From Acephala macrosclerotiorum (taxonomy: Eukaryota > Ascomycota > Leotiomycetes > Helotiales > Mollisiaceae), in assembly GCA_014904845.1 (NCBI GenBank), contig MU119230.1:1-64000 (forward strand): DNA of 64,000 nucleotides, written 5' to 3'. The position numbers and the translations under genes are program-made. The notes below the pieces were generated by a model that saw only the letters and a list, made by a program, of their open reading frames with translations, was not told the origin of the DNA and searched no databases. This document shows positions 11,303 to 22,730 of the stretch, one piece after another; the first letter of the stretch is position 1, and each line of letters begins with the position of its first letter.

Positions 11303-13141
11303 ATGGGCGTCACCACAATGAAGGCCACTGTGGCTGAAAAGACCACGGTTCTCAAGAATGCTTTCAGGAGCCGTGAGGGTTTCAAGTACTTCATTGAGAC
11401 TCACGATACGGCCCTAGATAAGCACCGAGATCCAGGCTCGAAGCAGACATGGTCGAACGAAGATCTGAACCCGACCCCTCCTGAGAAGCGAACCTGGAGA
11501 TGGTGGAATTATGTCACGTTCTATATGGGGCTATCATTTGGCAACTGGACACTTGGAAGTACGATGGTTGGAATTGGACTCAATTGGTGGCAAAGTATAC
11601 TCGTAATCTTTGCCAGTCAAATGATCTCGTCCATTGCTATGTTCTTCAACTCAAGATGCGCCAGTGTCTACCATATCGGCTACCCGGTCGTTGCTCGAAG
11701 CGTCTTTGGGATGTGGGGAAGCTACTACTTCGTCGGTGCACGTGCTGCGTTGGCGATCATCTGGTATGGTGTACAATGTGAGTTCTGCTACCAGACCATT
11801 GATCCTGGTCTAATAATGAGCAGTATACTCTGGAGCGAGTTTCATGGCAAACATTCTTCGCTGCATCTTCGGACATAATTACACGGATATTCCCAACCAT
11901 ATCCCAGAATCAGTCGGCATCACCACAGCTGGAATGCTGGCCTTCTTTCTCTTCTGGCTTGTCCACTTCCCATTCTGTGCCTTCAGACCCTACCAACTTC
12001 GAGCCTTCTTCTGGTTTAAATCGATCATCATTCTTCCCGCTGTCTGGGGACTGTTCATCTTCTGTATGGTCAATACCAAGGCCAACATCTCGGGGGGACT
12101 ATATAAAGAAAAGATCGAAGGTAGTAAAGGGTGGTTTATTATGTATGCCATCAACAGTGGCATGGGCAACACAGCAACGCTAATCACCAACCAACCCGAC
12201 ATCGCCAGATGGAGCAGAACCAAATCCGGAGCTCAATGGTCGCAATTGATCACCAACCCTATCGCCGTCACGCTTTCAGCATCCCTTGGCATCCTTGCCA
12301 CGGCCGCTATCAACAACAGCTGGGGTCTCGACTTGTGGAATCCTTGGGATTTGCTTGGCGCCATTTTGGACAGATATTGGACAGGCAGTGTGAGATTCGC
12401 CGTGTTCCTGTCCGCTTTCACGTGGATGGTATCCATTCTGGGAACAAACATCGCCGCGAACATGATCCCCTTCGGATCGGATTCCAGCATGCTCTTCCCG
12501 CGCTACATCACCATTCCACGTGGACAGTTTCTGGTCGAATTTCTCGGCTTCGCTATCTGTCCTTGGAAGATCCTCGCTTCAGCATCTGTTTTCACGACAT
12601 TCTTGTCTGGATACGGTCTATTCATGGCATCTGTCGTTGCTGTTATGATCTGTGACTGTAAGTCCCACTCCTTCCGCCCCAGTCATAATTCATGCTAATT
12701 TCGCGATCAGATTACCTCCTAACCAAAGGCAACGTCTTCATCGGACACCTCTACAACGGCTCCAAAACCAACAAACACTACTACTACCACCGCGGCTGGA
12801 ACATCCAAGCCCTAATCGCCTACATCTGCGGCATTGTTCCTCCCTTCCCCGGCTTCGCCGGTACCCTCGGAGCACACGTTTCTATCTCGGCTACCGACCT
12901 CGGTCGTCTTGGTTGGTTGTTGTCGTTTGTGATTAGTTTCGTGGTTTATTGGGTGATATGTATGGTTTGGCCGACAAAAAATCAGAGGTTGGTGAAAGAG
13001 ATGGGGCTTGGGTGGGAGGAACAGGGTGGGGATACAGTGATTGCGGAGGATGGGACGGTGTTTGTGGAGGAGGGGAGGGAGGTTAGGCCGAGGGATGAGA
13101 GTACGGAAGAGATTTATGGTGAGGGCGAGGAGAAGAGATGA
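11303..13141 (+). CDS. NCS1 family nucleobase/allantoin permease (Fur-type)
   Basis: Three exons (11303-11777, 11824-12657, 12711-13141) give 579 residues, the usual length for fungal Fur-type permeases. Recognisable NCS1 features include the N-terminal NEDLNPTPPEKRTW motif just before TM1, GLSFGNWTLGSTM in TM1, NSRCASVYHIGYPVVARS before TM3, and NPWDLLGAILDRYW in the TM8-9 loop. These proton symporters import uracil, allantoin, uric acid or related compounds across the plasma membrane. The exact substrate cannot be assigned here. The C-terminal tail is acidic (EEGREV...GEGEEK), as in family members whose tail controls endocytic turnover. Both introns are short and GT-AG, and phases agree. 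The start ATG is followed by a hydrophilic cytosolic N-terminus of normal size. Confidence 0.9.
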
Positions 13142-13533
13142 TGTGTGATAGGGATGCGATTGTCCCGATGAGATTTATTTCTGCCCTGATATGAAATGTA
13201 TTTGTGCAATGAGCGAGCATTTCACCCAAGACACTCGCAGCTTGAGAAAACAAGTTATTCATTGTTGCAGCAATAGCCAAGAAAAGGAGGCGGGGTCGTC
13301 TCGCTAAGCCGCCTCGCTACTGCCTGCCCTTCTTTTCAATCCACCCATTGTCTTCCACGCTTCAGTTAAATTTTTAAATCGAAGTATGATATTGAACAGT
13401 ATCTTTAGGCATTCTTCGGGATATTGATAGCTCGCTTTGTTTTGTTGTCCCTGAAATTCACTAGAAACTCTAAAGTGTAAAAATCCTCTCAAATCTCGGA
13501 ATGAACGTAGAGTACATCTACATCTTCTGCTCT
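13142..13533. other. Convergent intergenic region
   Basis: This lies between the 3' ends of the permease and the nucleotidyltransferase-like gene. Nothing beyond a probable 3' UTR was seen. Confidence 0.4.
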
Positions 13534-14529
13534 CTACTGTTGCCGATATCTCTTCAACCATCCCATCAATAGCTCGATACTGAGGACCTTGCCTTTCAAC
13601 TGCTCCTGAAGTCCCCCATCAGGCGTCTCGGTCATACTCCTCCTAATCCTCGTCGAGCTAATCCCATCCGACGCGCTCCTTTCGCTCGCTCGAAACTGGA
13701 TCCAAGGCTCGCCAGGAACAGTCAAACCTTTGCAAACCCACAACTTACCAATACTCCTCTCCGCCTCTCTCACTTCATCGTCGAGCGGTGCCACTCGCTT
13801 CCATGCCGTGCAACCAGGTAAATCGTGCGGTCTCTCATCCTTCCCAGGATCATAAAAATCCACCGGCCGCCTCGCATTCACAATCAAAAACTCATCAACC
13901 AGACCCCAAGCCCCCAGCTCCCCAGGAGGTAAGTGCGGCGCATTCCCCTTCGACAGCTTGTCCCCTCCCAGAAACCCGACTAACTTTACATCCCACCCCG
14001 CTTCGGCTATCAGGTCCGTCATATTCCTCAAGACCATGATATGTCCCTCCATATCTCCTACCAGAAGATATAGCCAGTGATCAGCGATGAGTTGAGATAT
14101 TTCTGGGACCTGGAAAAACATTTGGTTGCGTAGGGATTGGGGAAGGATGATGTTGTTAAACCGCTTTGACTTGGAGGCGATTATAGAGGAGGGGTCCGCG
14201 AAGATGAACATTGTAGTGATATTTAGCTCATGGCGACGTTTGGAGAAGTAGTTTATTGTTGCGAGGTGGCCTTGGTGGGGTGGGCTGAAGGAGCCGGGGA
14301 AGAGGAGGATGTTATTTCTGCAGTTCTTTTTGAGAGTCGGCCAGATGGGGTTGGGGTCCGGTGTACAGGTGGCGTGGTTTAGAGAAGGAGAGTTAGGATT
14401 GAAGAGATGAACAGGGTGTGTGATAGTATTGGAAGTGTGGAGTGCCTCTTTCAGGTAGGGTTCTATGGTATTTGGACTGCGGGGAACATGCGCATTGGTA
14501 AGCGCTGCCAGATCTGCAGGCGACGCCAT
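13534..14529 (-). CDS. Cytidylyltransferase-like / nucleotidylyltransferase superfamily protein
   Basis: An uninterrupted 331-residue frame starts at the ATG at 14529; upstream in-frame sequence has no other ATG. The HxGH-type nucleotide-binding motif is clear as FPGSFSPPHQGHL (residues about 77-89), followed by a Rossmann-like segment with VGFLGGDKL and a C-terminal ISSTRIRRSM motif, the second signature of the superfamily. Such enzymes transfer AMP or CMP to NMN, phosphopantetheine, phosphocholine and similar acceptors. The fungal group to which this belongs is only generally annotated, so the acceptor is unknown. An insertion rich in Asn/Pro precedes the catalytic motif. No targeting signal was seen. 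NMNAT activity is possible but not shown. Confidence 0.82.
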   Translation of the reverse strand: MASPADLAALTNAHVPRSPNTIEPYLKEALHTSNTITHPVHLFNPNSPSLNHATCTPDPNPIWPTLKKNCRNNILLFPGSFSPPHQGHLATINYFSKRRHELNITTMFIFADPSSIIASKSKRFNNIILPQSLRNQMFFQVPEISQLIADHWLYLLVGDMEGHIMVLRNMTDLIAEAGWDVKLVGFLGGDKLSKGNAPHLPPGELGAWGLVDEFLIVNARRPVDFYDPGKDERPHDLPGCTAWKRVAPLDDEVREAERSIGKLWVCKGLTVPGEPWIQFRASERSASDGISSTRIRRSMTETPDGGLQEQLKGKVLSIELLMGWLKRYRQQ

Positions 14530-14792
14530 GAGAGATGGATAATTCAAAATGCTTGAACGTTATATGCCTCAGCAAACAGCAGTCTGCTAGTCGTGTGCTG
14601 AGGTGCCTTGAGTTGAGGTATTTGTGTAGAACGGAAAACATCCTTCCAGATAATTTATAGTAGCTTACTCGTGGCTTTACAGTCACTCGCAAGCCGTTAC
14701 GGCTCACCTACGTAGTCAAATCATGAGAGATGATTCCCATCGCAAGCGTGTTATTCCCCGATACTCCAAATGAGCGGTTCAAGGCGAAAATC

Positions 14793-14920
14793 TAGTGAGT
14801 CGGGCTTGGGTGCTCACTACTCAATTCTAGGGAATAATAGCCTAAGAATAAGCGGGCGATGCCCTGTAGCTGGGGCATTGATCGCTAAATTTTAGCGAGC
14901 AAAGCCCGTTCACTCGCTAA
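14793..14920. repeat. Fold-back element with nested hairpins
   Basis: An outer inverted pair (CGGGCTT at 14801-14807 with AAGCCCG at 14902-14908, flanked by imperfect GAG/CTC pairing) encloses or overlaps four smaller inverted repeats: TAGTGAG/CTCACTA, ATGCCC/GGGCAT, the perfect 15-mer CGCTAAATTTTAGCG at 14883-14897, and TTAGCGAG/CTCGCTAA. The density of pairing in 128 bp suggests a small fold-back MITE or a structured RNA/terminator. No target duplication was identified. Confidence 0.5.
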
Positions 14921-15719
14921 GCCCCTCCTTGTCTCGAAGCACACTTCAAACCGACACGTCAACAGAAATGCTCAGATTAAGCAATAACATTAAATCCTAT
15001 CTTTGAATGTCTTTCTTGAAATCCTTTTCCCTCATTCTGAGATTCAAGCCGAGGGAAAATCAATCCTTTAAAGTGAAAATTTTGAGGATACAAGCGATGA
15101 GTGCGGAGATAGGACTGAAAATGCACAACAAGCAAGAAAGTTGTATTCTCCTTTCCTCTCCAAATCTTATTTCTCAAGAAGAGAAGAGTGAAATTATGCC
15201 GACATTACCGGATGTTCAATCTATGAGGTCAGTAGAATCTGGGGCACCATTAAGAGGTTGAAGAATTACATCTGATTTCTATAGCAATATCGAAACGCAA
15301 GAAGCTCTTACAAATCACAGGTTGGGATGAAATTCGCATCAGTGTCATCGACATTAAAGCACCTAGTTTCGCCCCCAATACGCACTCGAGGAGTTTTATC
15401 CGTGTTCGGAAGTCTAATTTGGTCCATCGCATCGCTAGGTCTTGTTGGCACGTCCTAAGTATCAAACGGCACGCATCTTGTTTTTCGATTCGCAAAGAAA
15501 GCTGTCGAACTTGAAACCATGGTCTCTTGCACCTAATCAGCGGCATTAGTCTAAGCTATCGGCTGTGTTAGGCAGCTTATCCTTGCGAGATCGAGTATTA
15601 ACGAGCGATTAGTAAAATATCTTACCTTGTATTATTTTCCGATTTTGTCAATGACTTTGTAACAGCATCCTCTGCGTATCGCACATTTCAGTCAGACATT
15701 GGCAAATCAAGTTCCGACT
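14921..15719. other. Intergenic, upstream of SUR7-like gene
   Basis: No supported gene. Short ORFs at 15007-15261 (+) and 15250-15546 (-) lack recognisable domains. Confidence 0.35.
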
Positions 15720-17541
15720 ATGTCAACCAAAATCCTACCCAAGGAATCGGCAGAGAAGAAAGTTGATGCCTCAGACGGTGCGAATACTCCCATTAGCCAG
15801 ATATATATGTCGGGTGGGCTGAAGGAATGGCTCGGAAACATTACGACACGGAATCATTCGGAAGAATCTGACAACCCCATGCTACTCGAAGAACAATGTT
15901 CTCGTGCAATTTCGTCTTCGGTCCTCAACGGAGCTGAAAGAAATCTCCCGGGGCTTCATAGCAGAAACACTAGCAGAGGCAACCAGTTGGCTAGAGCGAA
16001 GAGCTCACACAAAGAGACTTGGAGTCCAGTAGTGATTGCCGGGTCGAAACCAATAGTAGAATCTCCGAACAAGAAGAGGCTCCGGCATAGTGCCGTGATC
16101 CCATTTATACTTTCTACAGCAGCGTTCAGTTTTTCTCTTGTCCTTGTCTCGGCCGGCTCGAAGGCTGGGTACATGACAGATGTGAATATAATTTCAGTAA
16201 GTCATCGAACGTCCATACTCATTTACTTCAGGATCGAACATTTTCTAACCCCTCGATAGGCAGTTCAACACCGCGGATTTAGGGACTGGAATCGTTAAGT
16301 TCGATGCAGCAACGTCCACGATCGCCGCGGCATTTGCGACCTCAACTACAGCAGGTCTCGGAAGGAGGCAGACTTTAGCACCAACAACAATCCCTACGAC
16401 TATATATACCATGATGACATTAAAACCCGAAAGGAGAGAAGCCTTCAATCCCCTGGACCCTCTAGGATTGGGATCCGCTCTCTCATCCTTCGTCGTATCT
16501 AGGGCTTCTGTTGACTCTAGCGTTCTGGCTTCTGGTGGCAGTGCAATCATATCAGCGTTGCCGCTTCCAAGTATATCCTTACCTAGACTTCCGAGCCCAA
16601 CAGGATCTTCAGGCAATGGATCTACAGCAACGGCTGGGATTTTGGGGGGTCTCGGAAGTCTCATAACGGATGGACTCACATCCCTTCTCTATTCGTTGAC
16701 GGCGGGCCTTGGAGCGTCTGGCATCACACAAGAAGTCGATGACACACTCAACGAAGCGGTAGCTGGCTTCATATCAAGCGCCCTATCCACCGCGGGCGTT
16801 GAAGACTATTATAGCTTGTATGTATTGACGACTTGTAAAGGGAGCCCTTCATCGAATATCTCGAGCTGCTCTCAGTTTTCCTCAACAGCGAATAGTAAGT
16901 CGACCACCCTGAATCTTAAAGTATTTTGCTGATTGAGGCATCATCCAGGTATCAGCAATGTCAGCAAAAAAGTTCCCAGCTCTTTGGTAGTGGTAGGAAC
17001 CAACGTCTCCTCCCCTGCTCTCAGCGAACTCACCACTGCCATCTCAAGCCTGGGACCGTCTGTCGACTCGTTACAAAAGTTCTTCCTCGCTCTCATGATC
17101 CTGTCCATAATCAACTCCGCCGCAGCCATAGTCCTCTCTTTTCTCGGCATTCTCCTTCCTAGAAATCGAAACGTACTATACGGAAACCTCTCACTCGCAT
17201 CTGTGGGGATTCTGACACGAAGCATCGATGCGATACTAGCGACAATCACCAGCCTAACGCTGAGTTTCGTGACCAACAGGTTCGGAAACGCAGTCGGGGT
17301 TTATGCAACAACTGGCGGAGTCTTTCTCGCCTTGATCTGGTTGGGATTCGTGTGTCAACTTCTTGCAAGCTCTTATTGGGTCTGCGTGTGGTTTGTGGAG
17401 TTTAGACAGATCGGTTTTAGGATTAGGAAAAGGGAGGATAGTGAGATTGGGGATTATAGAGGTATCGTCCAGGAGATCAAAAGTGATGTCATGTTTACTA
17501 TGGAATACAAGGAGCAGCAGAAGGATGTTGATGCTGTATGA
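15720..17541 (+). CDS. SUR7/PalI (RIM9)-type four-helix membrane protein
   Basis: Exons 15720-16196, 16264-16894 and 16949-17541 give 566 residues. A cytosolic Ser-rich N-terminus of about 125 residues leads to a first helix (VIPFILSTAAFSFSLVLVSA), followed by the family-typical SAGSKAGYM...FNTADLG turn. A long Ser/Gly-rich extracellular segment with paired Cys (TTCKGS...SSCSQF) follows, then three C-terminal helices. This topology is that of SUR7/PalI proteins, which organise eisosome/MCC domains or relay ambient pH. The first ATG in frame is at 15720. The 3' splice site of intron 1 was placed at GGCAG|TTC because it restores the conserved FNT and keeps phase; a more upstream AG would give a stop. 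Function beyond the family is inferred. Confidence 0.78.
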
Positions 17542-19536
17542 CGATGCTATCATTGAAATTGTCATCGTGATATTCTGATGAAGTTCTTGGAGATAGGAAA
17601 AGGAGTATTCCCTTCAAAGCTAAGTTGATACTGCAAGGCACGGTGGAGTTTCGCTCGAGCTGAGGGCTCAGAGCCTCGTGCCAGAGCTAAACATCGGAGA
17701 ATAATTTATTATATGCATGCAAAATAGAATCTGCAAGATATGGGCGTGCGTTCTTTTACTTAGGCTTCAGCAAAAGCAAAATAGTTATACGAGGGTAGCG
17801 CCTCGCGTGCTCCTGAAATACGCAAGTCGGCTCAAATTCATCCCACCTTCACATCCAAGCATCCCTTGTCACCAAAAAGGTAAGTTGCTGCTTTCCCGGA
17901 TCCTTCTATTTACGATCTCCTTTTAGCTACCGATTAGCAAGTATATTTCATCTGAGGTCTGTGTTAGATACTGGTGATTGAATACAACACGGATTCCTGT
18001 TGTCTTGCATCGAAACCAATGAGAATATATTTATCAACCAAGCTGATTATGCAGCTATACTGCATGTTTGAATTGAAAAGGAATAATTTATCCAAGTTCT
18101 ATAGAGCACACACCCAAACCATCTATCCAATCAAACTTTTGCCCGGTCTGCCTCTTCCACCTACGCTCAAGTAATTCTCGCCATACTAAAAAAAATTAGC
18201 GCAACTGGCATATCTAACCAAAAGAGTCTTCCCAGTTGGATCCCAGCAGCCATGTGCATGGCCTTGGTAATTAAAATTGAGTTCGGGAAGAAGGCACACT
18301 TTTGGGGAATTGGTGGTGTTCATATTGCGACGGGCTCGCTCCAGGAACCTTCCACCTGAGATGTCTTCGCGTAACTAGTATTAATCAGTATAAGAGCTTT
18401 ACTTTAACCCTGAATCCTCTAGGAAGCATAATACTGAAAATTCACATACCTAAACCAAAACGTCGCATCAATCCCCGCATCATTCCATAACATAACCATC
18501 GTCTTGTGATAACTCTCAACTGCTTTTTCCCAATACACGGGCAAATACTGAATTCAACTCTTCAAGAAGCCATCACCACTTACTTAATTCCTTACTTACT
18601 AAGATTAGTTGCAACATGTCACACGAGATGTACCAACTTAGTGGGTTGGAAAGAGTCTATCGTCAGGCAAAGAGTAAGGTCGATGACTTTGGGCGAATGT
18701 TTCATAAACGGCCAGCGTACTATGTTCGACAGGAGCTTGAGCGGCTAGTTTAACGAACTCAAGACCCTAAAATTGGCTGGGGAGGCCCAGACTGGGACGA
18801 AATACAACAGGACTTGTGGCGCCTCGTAACAGTAGTAACTCAGCAAATATACTGAGCTAATCTGTATGGGCATTACTACGACAATGCCTATCGTTGATAT
18901 TAAGGGCCGTCGAAGCACCGCTTGATAGGTACGATGATCATTTGCGAAAGAGCCTGATTTTGGTCTGTTCTGCGCTTCTGTTCTCCGGTAGAATAATTCA
19001 TGGCTTTCGATAGGATTATCGGCCGTTTCTATTAAGTGATTGTTTCAGATAATGGACGTGTTTCAGCTCGAAGATCTCTCAAAGAGTCAAAGACCACGAC
19101 TTATTCACCGATCAAGCACTTCTATCTGTTTTCTGAGACCATGATCACCAGTCGCGTAGAATTCAAATCATTCGTAGTAATAAGTCCATGCATTGTCCTG
19201 TACTTCTGAAAATAATGACATGTCAAGTATATTCAACACATTAACCTGTTTTTTCCTTTGGAAAATCATCGCGACTTTTACCCCGCGCCAGCTCCCCTGA
19301 TCAAAAATGCCGGCACGATAATCTTCGAAAAGGATAACACGAACGCTCAAAAAACTTTTCGAAATCTGCGCAAGCGGTCAGGTCTTAAAGTCTTAGCCAT
19401 AATTCAACGATTTGTTCAGCAAGTCAGACATTCAGTGCAGAGCGCCCGCCTCAAACGCTCACTTATTGATGCAACTAGATAAGATACCCTTTAGTAATCC
19501 ATTACAGACGACAATGAAACACTTAACTCACCCTCT
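17542..19536. other. Gene-poor region, no supported gene
   Basis: Only unconvincing ORFs occur. A stretch around 19000-19070 reads as VIVSDNG-like in one frame, faintly resembling a retroelement integrase core, but no further integrase, RT or LTR signal was found nearby. Composition is normal, unlike the AT-rich relics. Confidence 0.35.
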
Positions 19537-19809
19537 TTAAGAGCTTGAAGGCTCAGAAGGTTCCTTGCGAAGAATATTGCACAGATCACACTTTGGATGT
19601 GATCCCACTGGGTCGCCAGATCGCTGTTCCAGAATGGGGGCCATGGGTAACCAGCGTGCTGGGCATTGCTCTCCTTTGCATTGATCACCCTTGAACATGT
19701 CTTTCTCGTCTGGGACAGCGTGGTCTAGCTTCGCGTCGTTTTCCTGCTCGCAAGTGCAACACTTCCAGCCCGTGACCTTTTCGTGAGGCAGGATCCCATT
19801 CATAGGCAT
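19537..19809 (-). CDS. Small Cys-rich (zinc-ribbon-like) hypothetical protein
   Basis: This 90-residue ORF starts with two closely spaced ATGs (19809, 19803). Cysteines come as CCTC near residue 17, a CKGEQC pair near 44 and a CDLC pair near 74, with Trp preceding the first cluster (GWKCCTCEQEN). That resembles RanBP2-type or related treble-clef zinc-binding small proteins common in Helotiales-like genomes, though the match is not strict. It ends in a Ser-rich tail. Its neighbour on the same strand is the broken RNase H gene. Function is unknown, and there is no signal peptide. Confidence 0.5.
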   Translation of the reverse strand: MPMNGILPHEKVTGWKCCTCEQENDAKLDHAVPDEKDMFKGDQCKGEQCPARWLPMAPILEQRSGDPVGSHPKCDLCNILRKEPSEPSSS

Positions 19810-20435
19810 ATTGAGAATGTGGAGTTGAGTTAGAGGGATTCTAAAGAGACTTAGCGAATAAGTGTACGATCGTTGATGGAAGGTAATTTGAGCGAATTAG
19901 CTTGAACTGAAAATTGGTAGGAGTAGTAGTTTGATATGGTACCGAAAAGAAATACAAAATTAGGAGAAATTCTTCCTTATATAGTTTTTCTGTCGAGTCA
20001 CACCGAATAACAAAATGTACATTGTGAATGATAAGGGAAGGAATCACTGTACTCTAGCCTTGAGAGTCGTGATTGCAGATGCTATCCAGGGTATTCCTAT
20101 GGACAATTGTGAATCATGAATCAAGACAGAGAGTGAAAGCGCACGACAGACAGGAATACACAACAATGATAATTCTATGAGAATAGATTACATCCGAAAA
20201 TACTCAGTAGCAAAATCCCAATGCAAACCTGAAAGATCTCTTGGCATAAATGTGACCGATACACGAACCACCTAGGCACTTCTTCCACTCCAGAAATGCT
20301 AAAATACTGTCTTCCATCAGCTCCAAACTCCATAATGAAGAATATCAAGTAGAAGGTCTCTCGCTAAGGTACAATAAAGGGGTATCTGCTTCCTGTAACG
20401 CCATCCTTCGTCCCCCGCTTGCGTATTTTGTCCCC
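19810..20435. other. Intergenic, no supported gene
   Basis: Nothing recognised. The stretch contains the 5' region of the small Cys-rich gene and the eroded 3' end of the RNase H-like gene. Confidence 0.35.
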
Positions 20436-21455
20436 TCAATGAGTTGCGATGCTTCCCCTCGCTAGAATACCTGCTTCTTTGTTCTCCTCCCTCGCGATAT
20501 GATAATAGACAACTTGTACTCCAACCATGCTCAGCTTCTCGACTTCGCTCTTCAGTTGCAAGGGTCCACCGGAGTTTTCCACTGCCGTCCCGCCTTGTTG
20601 ATGAGAACACGTTGATTGTTCTCCTGCCAATTCGAAAAGTGACGGCACATGCCTTCCACAAGGTAGCCTAGCGACCTGGTATCAGCACTAGAAAAGTAGA
20701 GAGACATTCAAAAGCAGAAATAACTTGGAAGTGTAAAGGGACAAGGATGACAACTTACTCGAATCGGTAACGATGACAAGTCTTAGGCGCATGACATTCT
20801 TCACTGCATGAGGATCATGGCCACCCTCAGCAGCTGTGACCATAATTCGACGTTCAAGAAGTACCTTGGTTCGAATCATCTCAATGACGCGAGCCGTAGC
20901 TGCGAGTTCGGCCTTTTGGCTGGTGGGAATTGCTTGACTTGTGAGACGCTCTGAAAGATTGAACTTGGAACTGGTGCTGAAGAATACACCTATTCCACCT
21001 TGCGCACCTGCCATTCCATTGCTAAAGCAAGCGCCATCGGTGAAGACGAGCGGCGATCTCCTTGTCCCAGCAATTTCATGGGACGAGCTATGGTAGGATG
21101 GATGGCTCTTGGCTGCGGCTTCACTATCTTGCCAACTAACCATGTGAGCTGGCAGATTTAGCAATAGTGGGTTAGGATGCTTGAGACTGGCAACGGCTTT
21201 GGAGGGTTCTCATGGTCCTTCTTGATCTTGTAGGTATTACCTGCACCCAGGACTTGTCCGTGGGGTAAACCTTGCCGTGCTGCCTGCTAGCATGAGTACG
21301 CGATCTAGATGTTCAATTTCATCGCACATTAGCCCACCGACACCTATGAAGTCTACATCGCATTCGTAGCACGTCTTAAGGTGATGCTTGAAGCAAAACG
21401 GCTTGCCGTTGGGCGGGTGGTCCATAATCTTTTCAGGCGGTTCGGGGAGAGCCAT
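20436..21455 (-). pseudogene. RNase H-domain protein, frameshifted
   Basis: The N-terminal CxxH...CxxC block (FCFKHHLKTCYEC, residues about 21-33) is typical of fungal-specific RNase H-like proteins. Three of the four catalytic acids are visible: Asp in VFTDGAC, Glu in QKAELAA and Asp in VTDSS. The C-terminal block (VYYHIAREENKEA) aligns with the HxxREEN region, but the final catalytic Asp is replaced by Gly in EAGILAR. Reading through requires at least two frame changes (about 21270-21170 and about 20575) besides one plausible intron ending GCTAG near 20660. It is most likely a pseudogene of a chromosomal RNase H-like gene rather than a retroelement RT-RNase H, because no RT lies alongside. 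Confidence 0.6.
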
Positions 21456-21975
21456 TTTGTGAAGAGAGTGGTGGTTTGAGTCTAAGAAAAACTTTTGGAA
21501 GCAGCACTTGGATCACAAGATGATCAGTATTTGGAAAGAAGTACTGTAAATGTAAAGTGACTGGACCTGAGGTTGTGCAAACAGAGTTGCTTGGAATAAC
21601 TGAAACTGTTGGCTTCACAGGGGTTGTGAGACATAGAATAGAGGGGATTCCTAGAGGGGATTCCTATATGTTGGAAAAACAGGTAGGATTTGAATATAGT
21701 TCACGTGAACAGAGCACGGCGAATACGTATCACAAGGCTAGCTTCGTATGAGCCAATCCAATGATAGTGTATCCTATTGTGTCTATTTTTCTATCTAAGG
21801 AGGGACTGCCCAATATATGGGAATAGCTGGTGCTTCGTACGAGACGCATATCGTTTCATCGAGTGCGCTAGCGCACTCGACACGTGATCTGGCATCTCGA
21901 ACCACGCTCCTCGCGACACTGTATTCGTTGTCGTTATGTCTAAGGAAAGAAGAAGAGTAAGGGAAATCGAGGTGC
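21456..21975. other. Intergenic region upstream of the first MITE
   Basis: No gene supported. It contains a perfect 20-bp palindrome (listed separately) followed directly by a CACGTG E-box hexamer at 21881-21886. Confidence 0.35.
21860..21879. repeat. Perfect 20-bp palindrome
   Basis: The sequence CGAGTGCGCTAGCGCACTCG equals its own reverse complement. A CACGTG hexamer follows within a few bases. It could be a dimeric regulator site, a cruciform or a relic of a transposon end-to-end junction. Confidence 0.7.
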
Positions 21976-21978
21976 TTA

Positions 21979-22261
21979 CGAGCCTGGGATCATAAGTCTG
22001 TGCTTTTCAGGCTGTTTTCAGGCTACTTTTTCGCGAAGAACTTCAAAGTCTACGCCGTTACTTAAAAAGTATAAAACAACTACAAATTAAAATCTTTTAA
22101 GACCGTAGTTTATTATTTGATAAAAGCTAAAATATCTTTTTACAAATTAATTAAGTATATTTATATTTTGATTCAAAAGTCGATATTCGGTTTCAGCGTT
22201 CATTTGTTAGCGAGAAGCCCTGAAAAGCCCTGAAAAGCACAGACTTATGATCCCAGGCTCG
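21979..22261. mobile_element. 283-bp MITE with TTA target duplication (PIF/Harbinger-like)
   Basis: The ends are inverted repeats beginning CGAGCCTGGGATCATAAGTC and continuing through repeated TTTTCAGG motifs for about 45-50 nt. TTA trinucleotides flank both ends (21976-21978 and 22262-22264), the duplication expected for PIF/Harbinger-type insertions. The interior is AT-rich and non-coding. Confidence 0.85.
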
Positions 22262-22353
22262 TTAAGGCCCCTCGCTTCTTCGCGCTAGCCGAATGAAGCC
22301 TAGGACTACAACACGTGATACGATTGTACCAAACAGAAACAAACCGAAAAGAT

Positions 22354-22730
22354 CGTTTTGACCAGGCAACCGCCAACCAAAAAATCAAGAATTGTTCGAA
22401 TAATTACGATTCTATCAAATAATATCAGAAAATTATAAATAAAATAATCTAGAAATACTATAAACTAGAGCTATTTAATGGTTAAATTATATTCTTAATT
22501 AAATGCTTATATTTAATTTAAATTTATTAATAAAATTATTTAAAATTTTAAAATTTAATTATAAAAATTAATCAAATACTTTAATTTCTTTATGCAATTA
22601 TAATTTCAATCTTCGCAAATATTTTCAAGTTTTTTCTTCTTCATAAGTTTAATGAAGTTTTCGTGGAGTTATGAAGATTCGAAAATTAAGTGAGAGGTTG
22701 GTAGGATTGGGCGGTTGCCCGGTCGAAACG
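22354..22730. mobile_element. AT-rich inverted-repeat element, about 375 bp
   Basis: The left end reads CGTTTTGACCAGGCAACCGCC and the right end is its reverse complement with two transitions (T/C and A/G), the kind of difference RIP produces. A 250-bp AT-rich core lies between. No clear target duplication is visible (CG at both sides at best). It begins less than 100 bp after the previous element, so this is a repeat island. Confidence 0.65.

Noticed and set aside
18980..19110. Possible retrotransposon integrase fragment (SDNG-like reading)
   Set aside because: Only four to five residues fit; no RT, zinc knuckle or LTR lies near, and the frame is interrupted.
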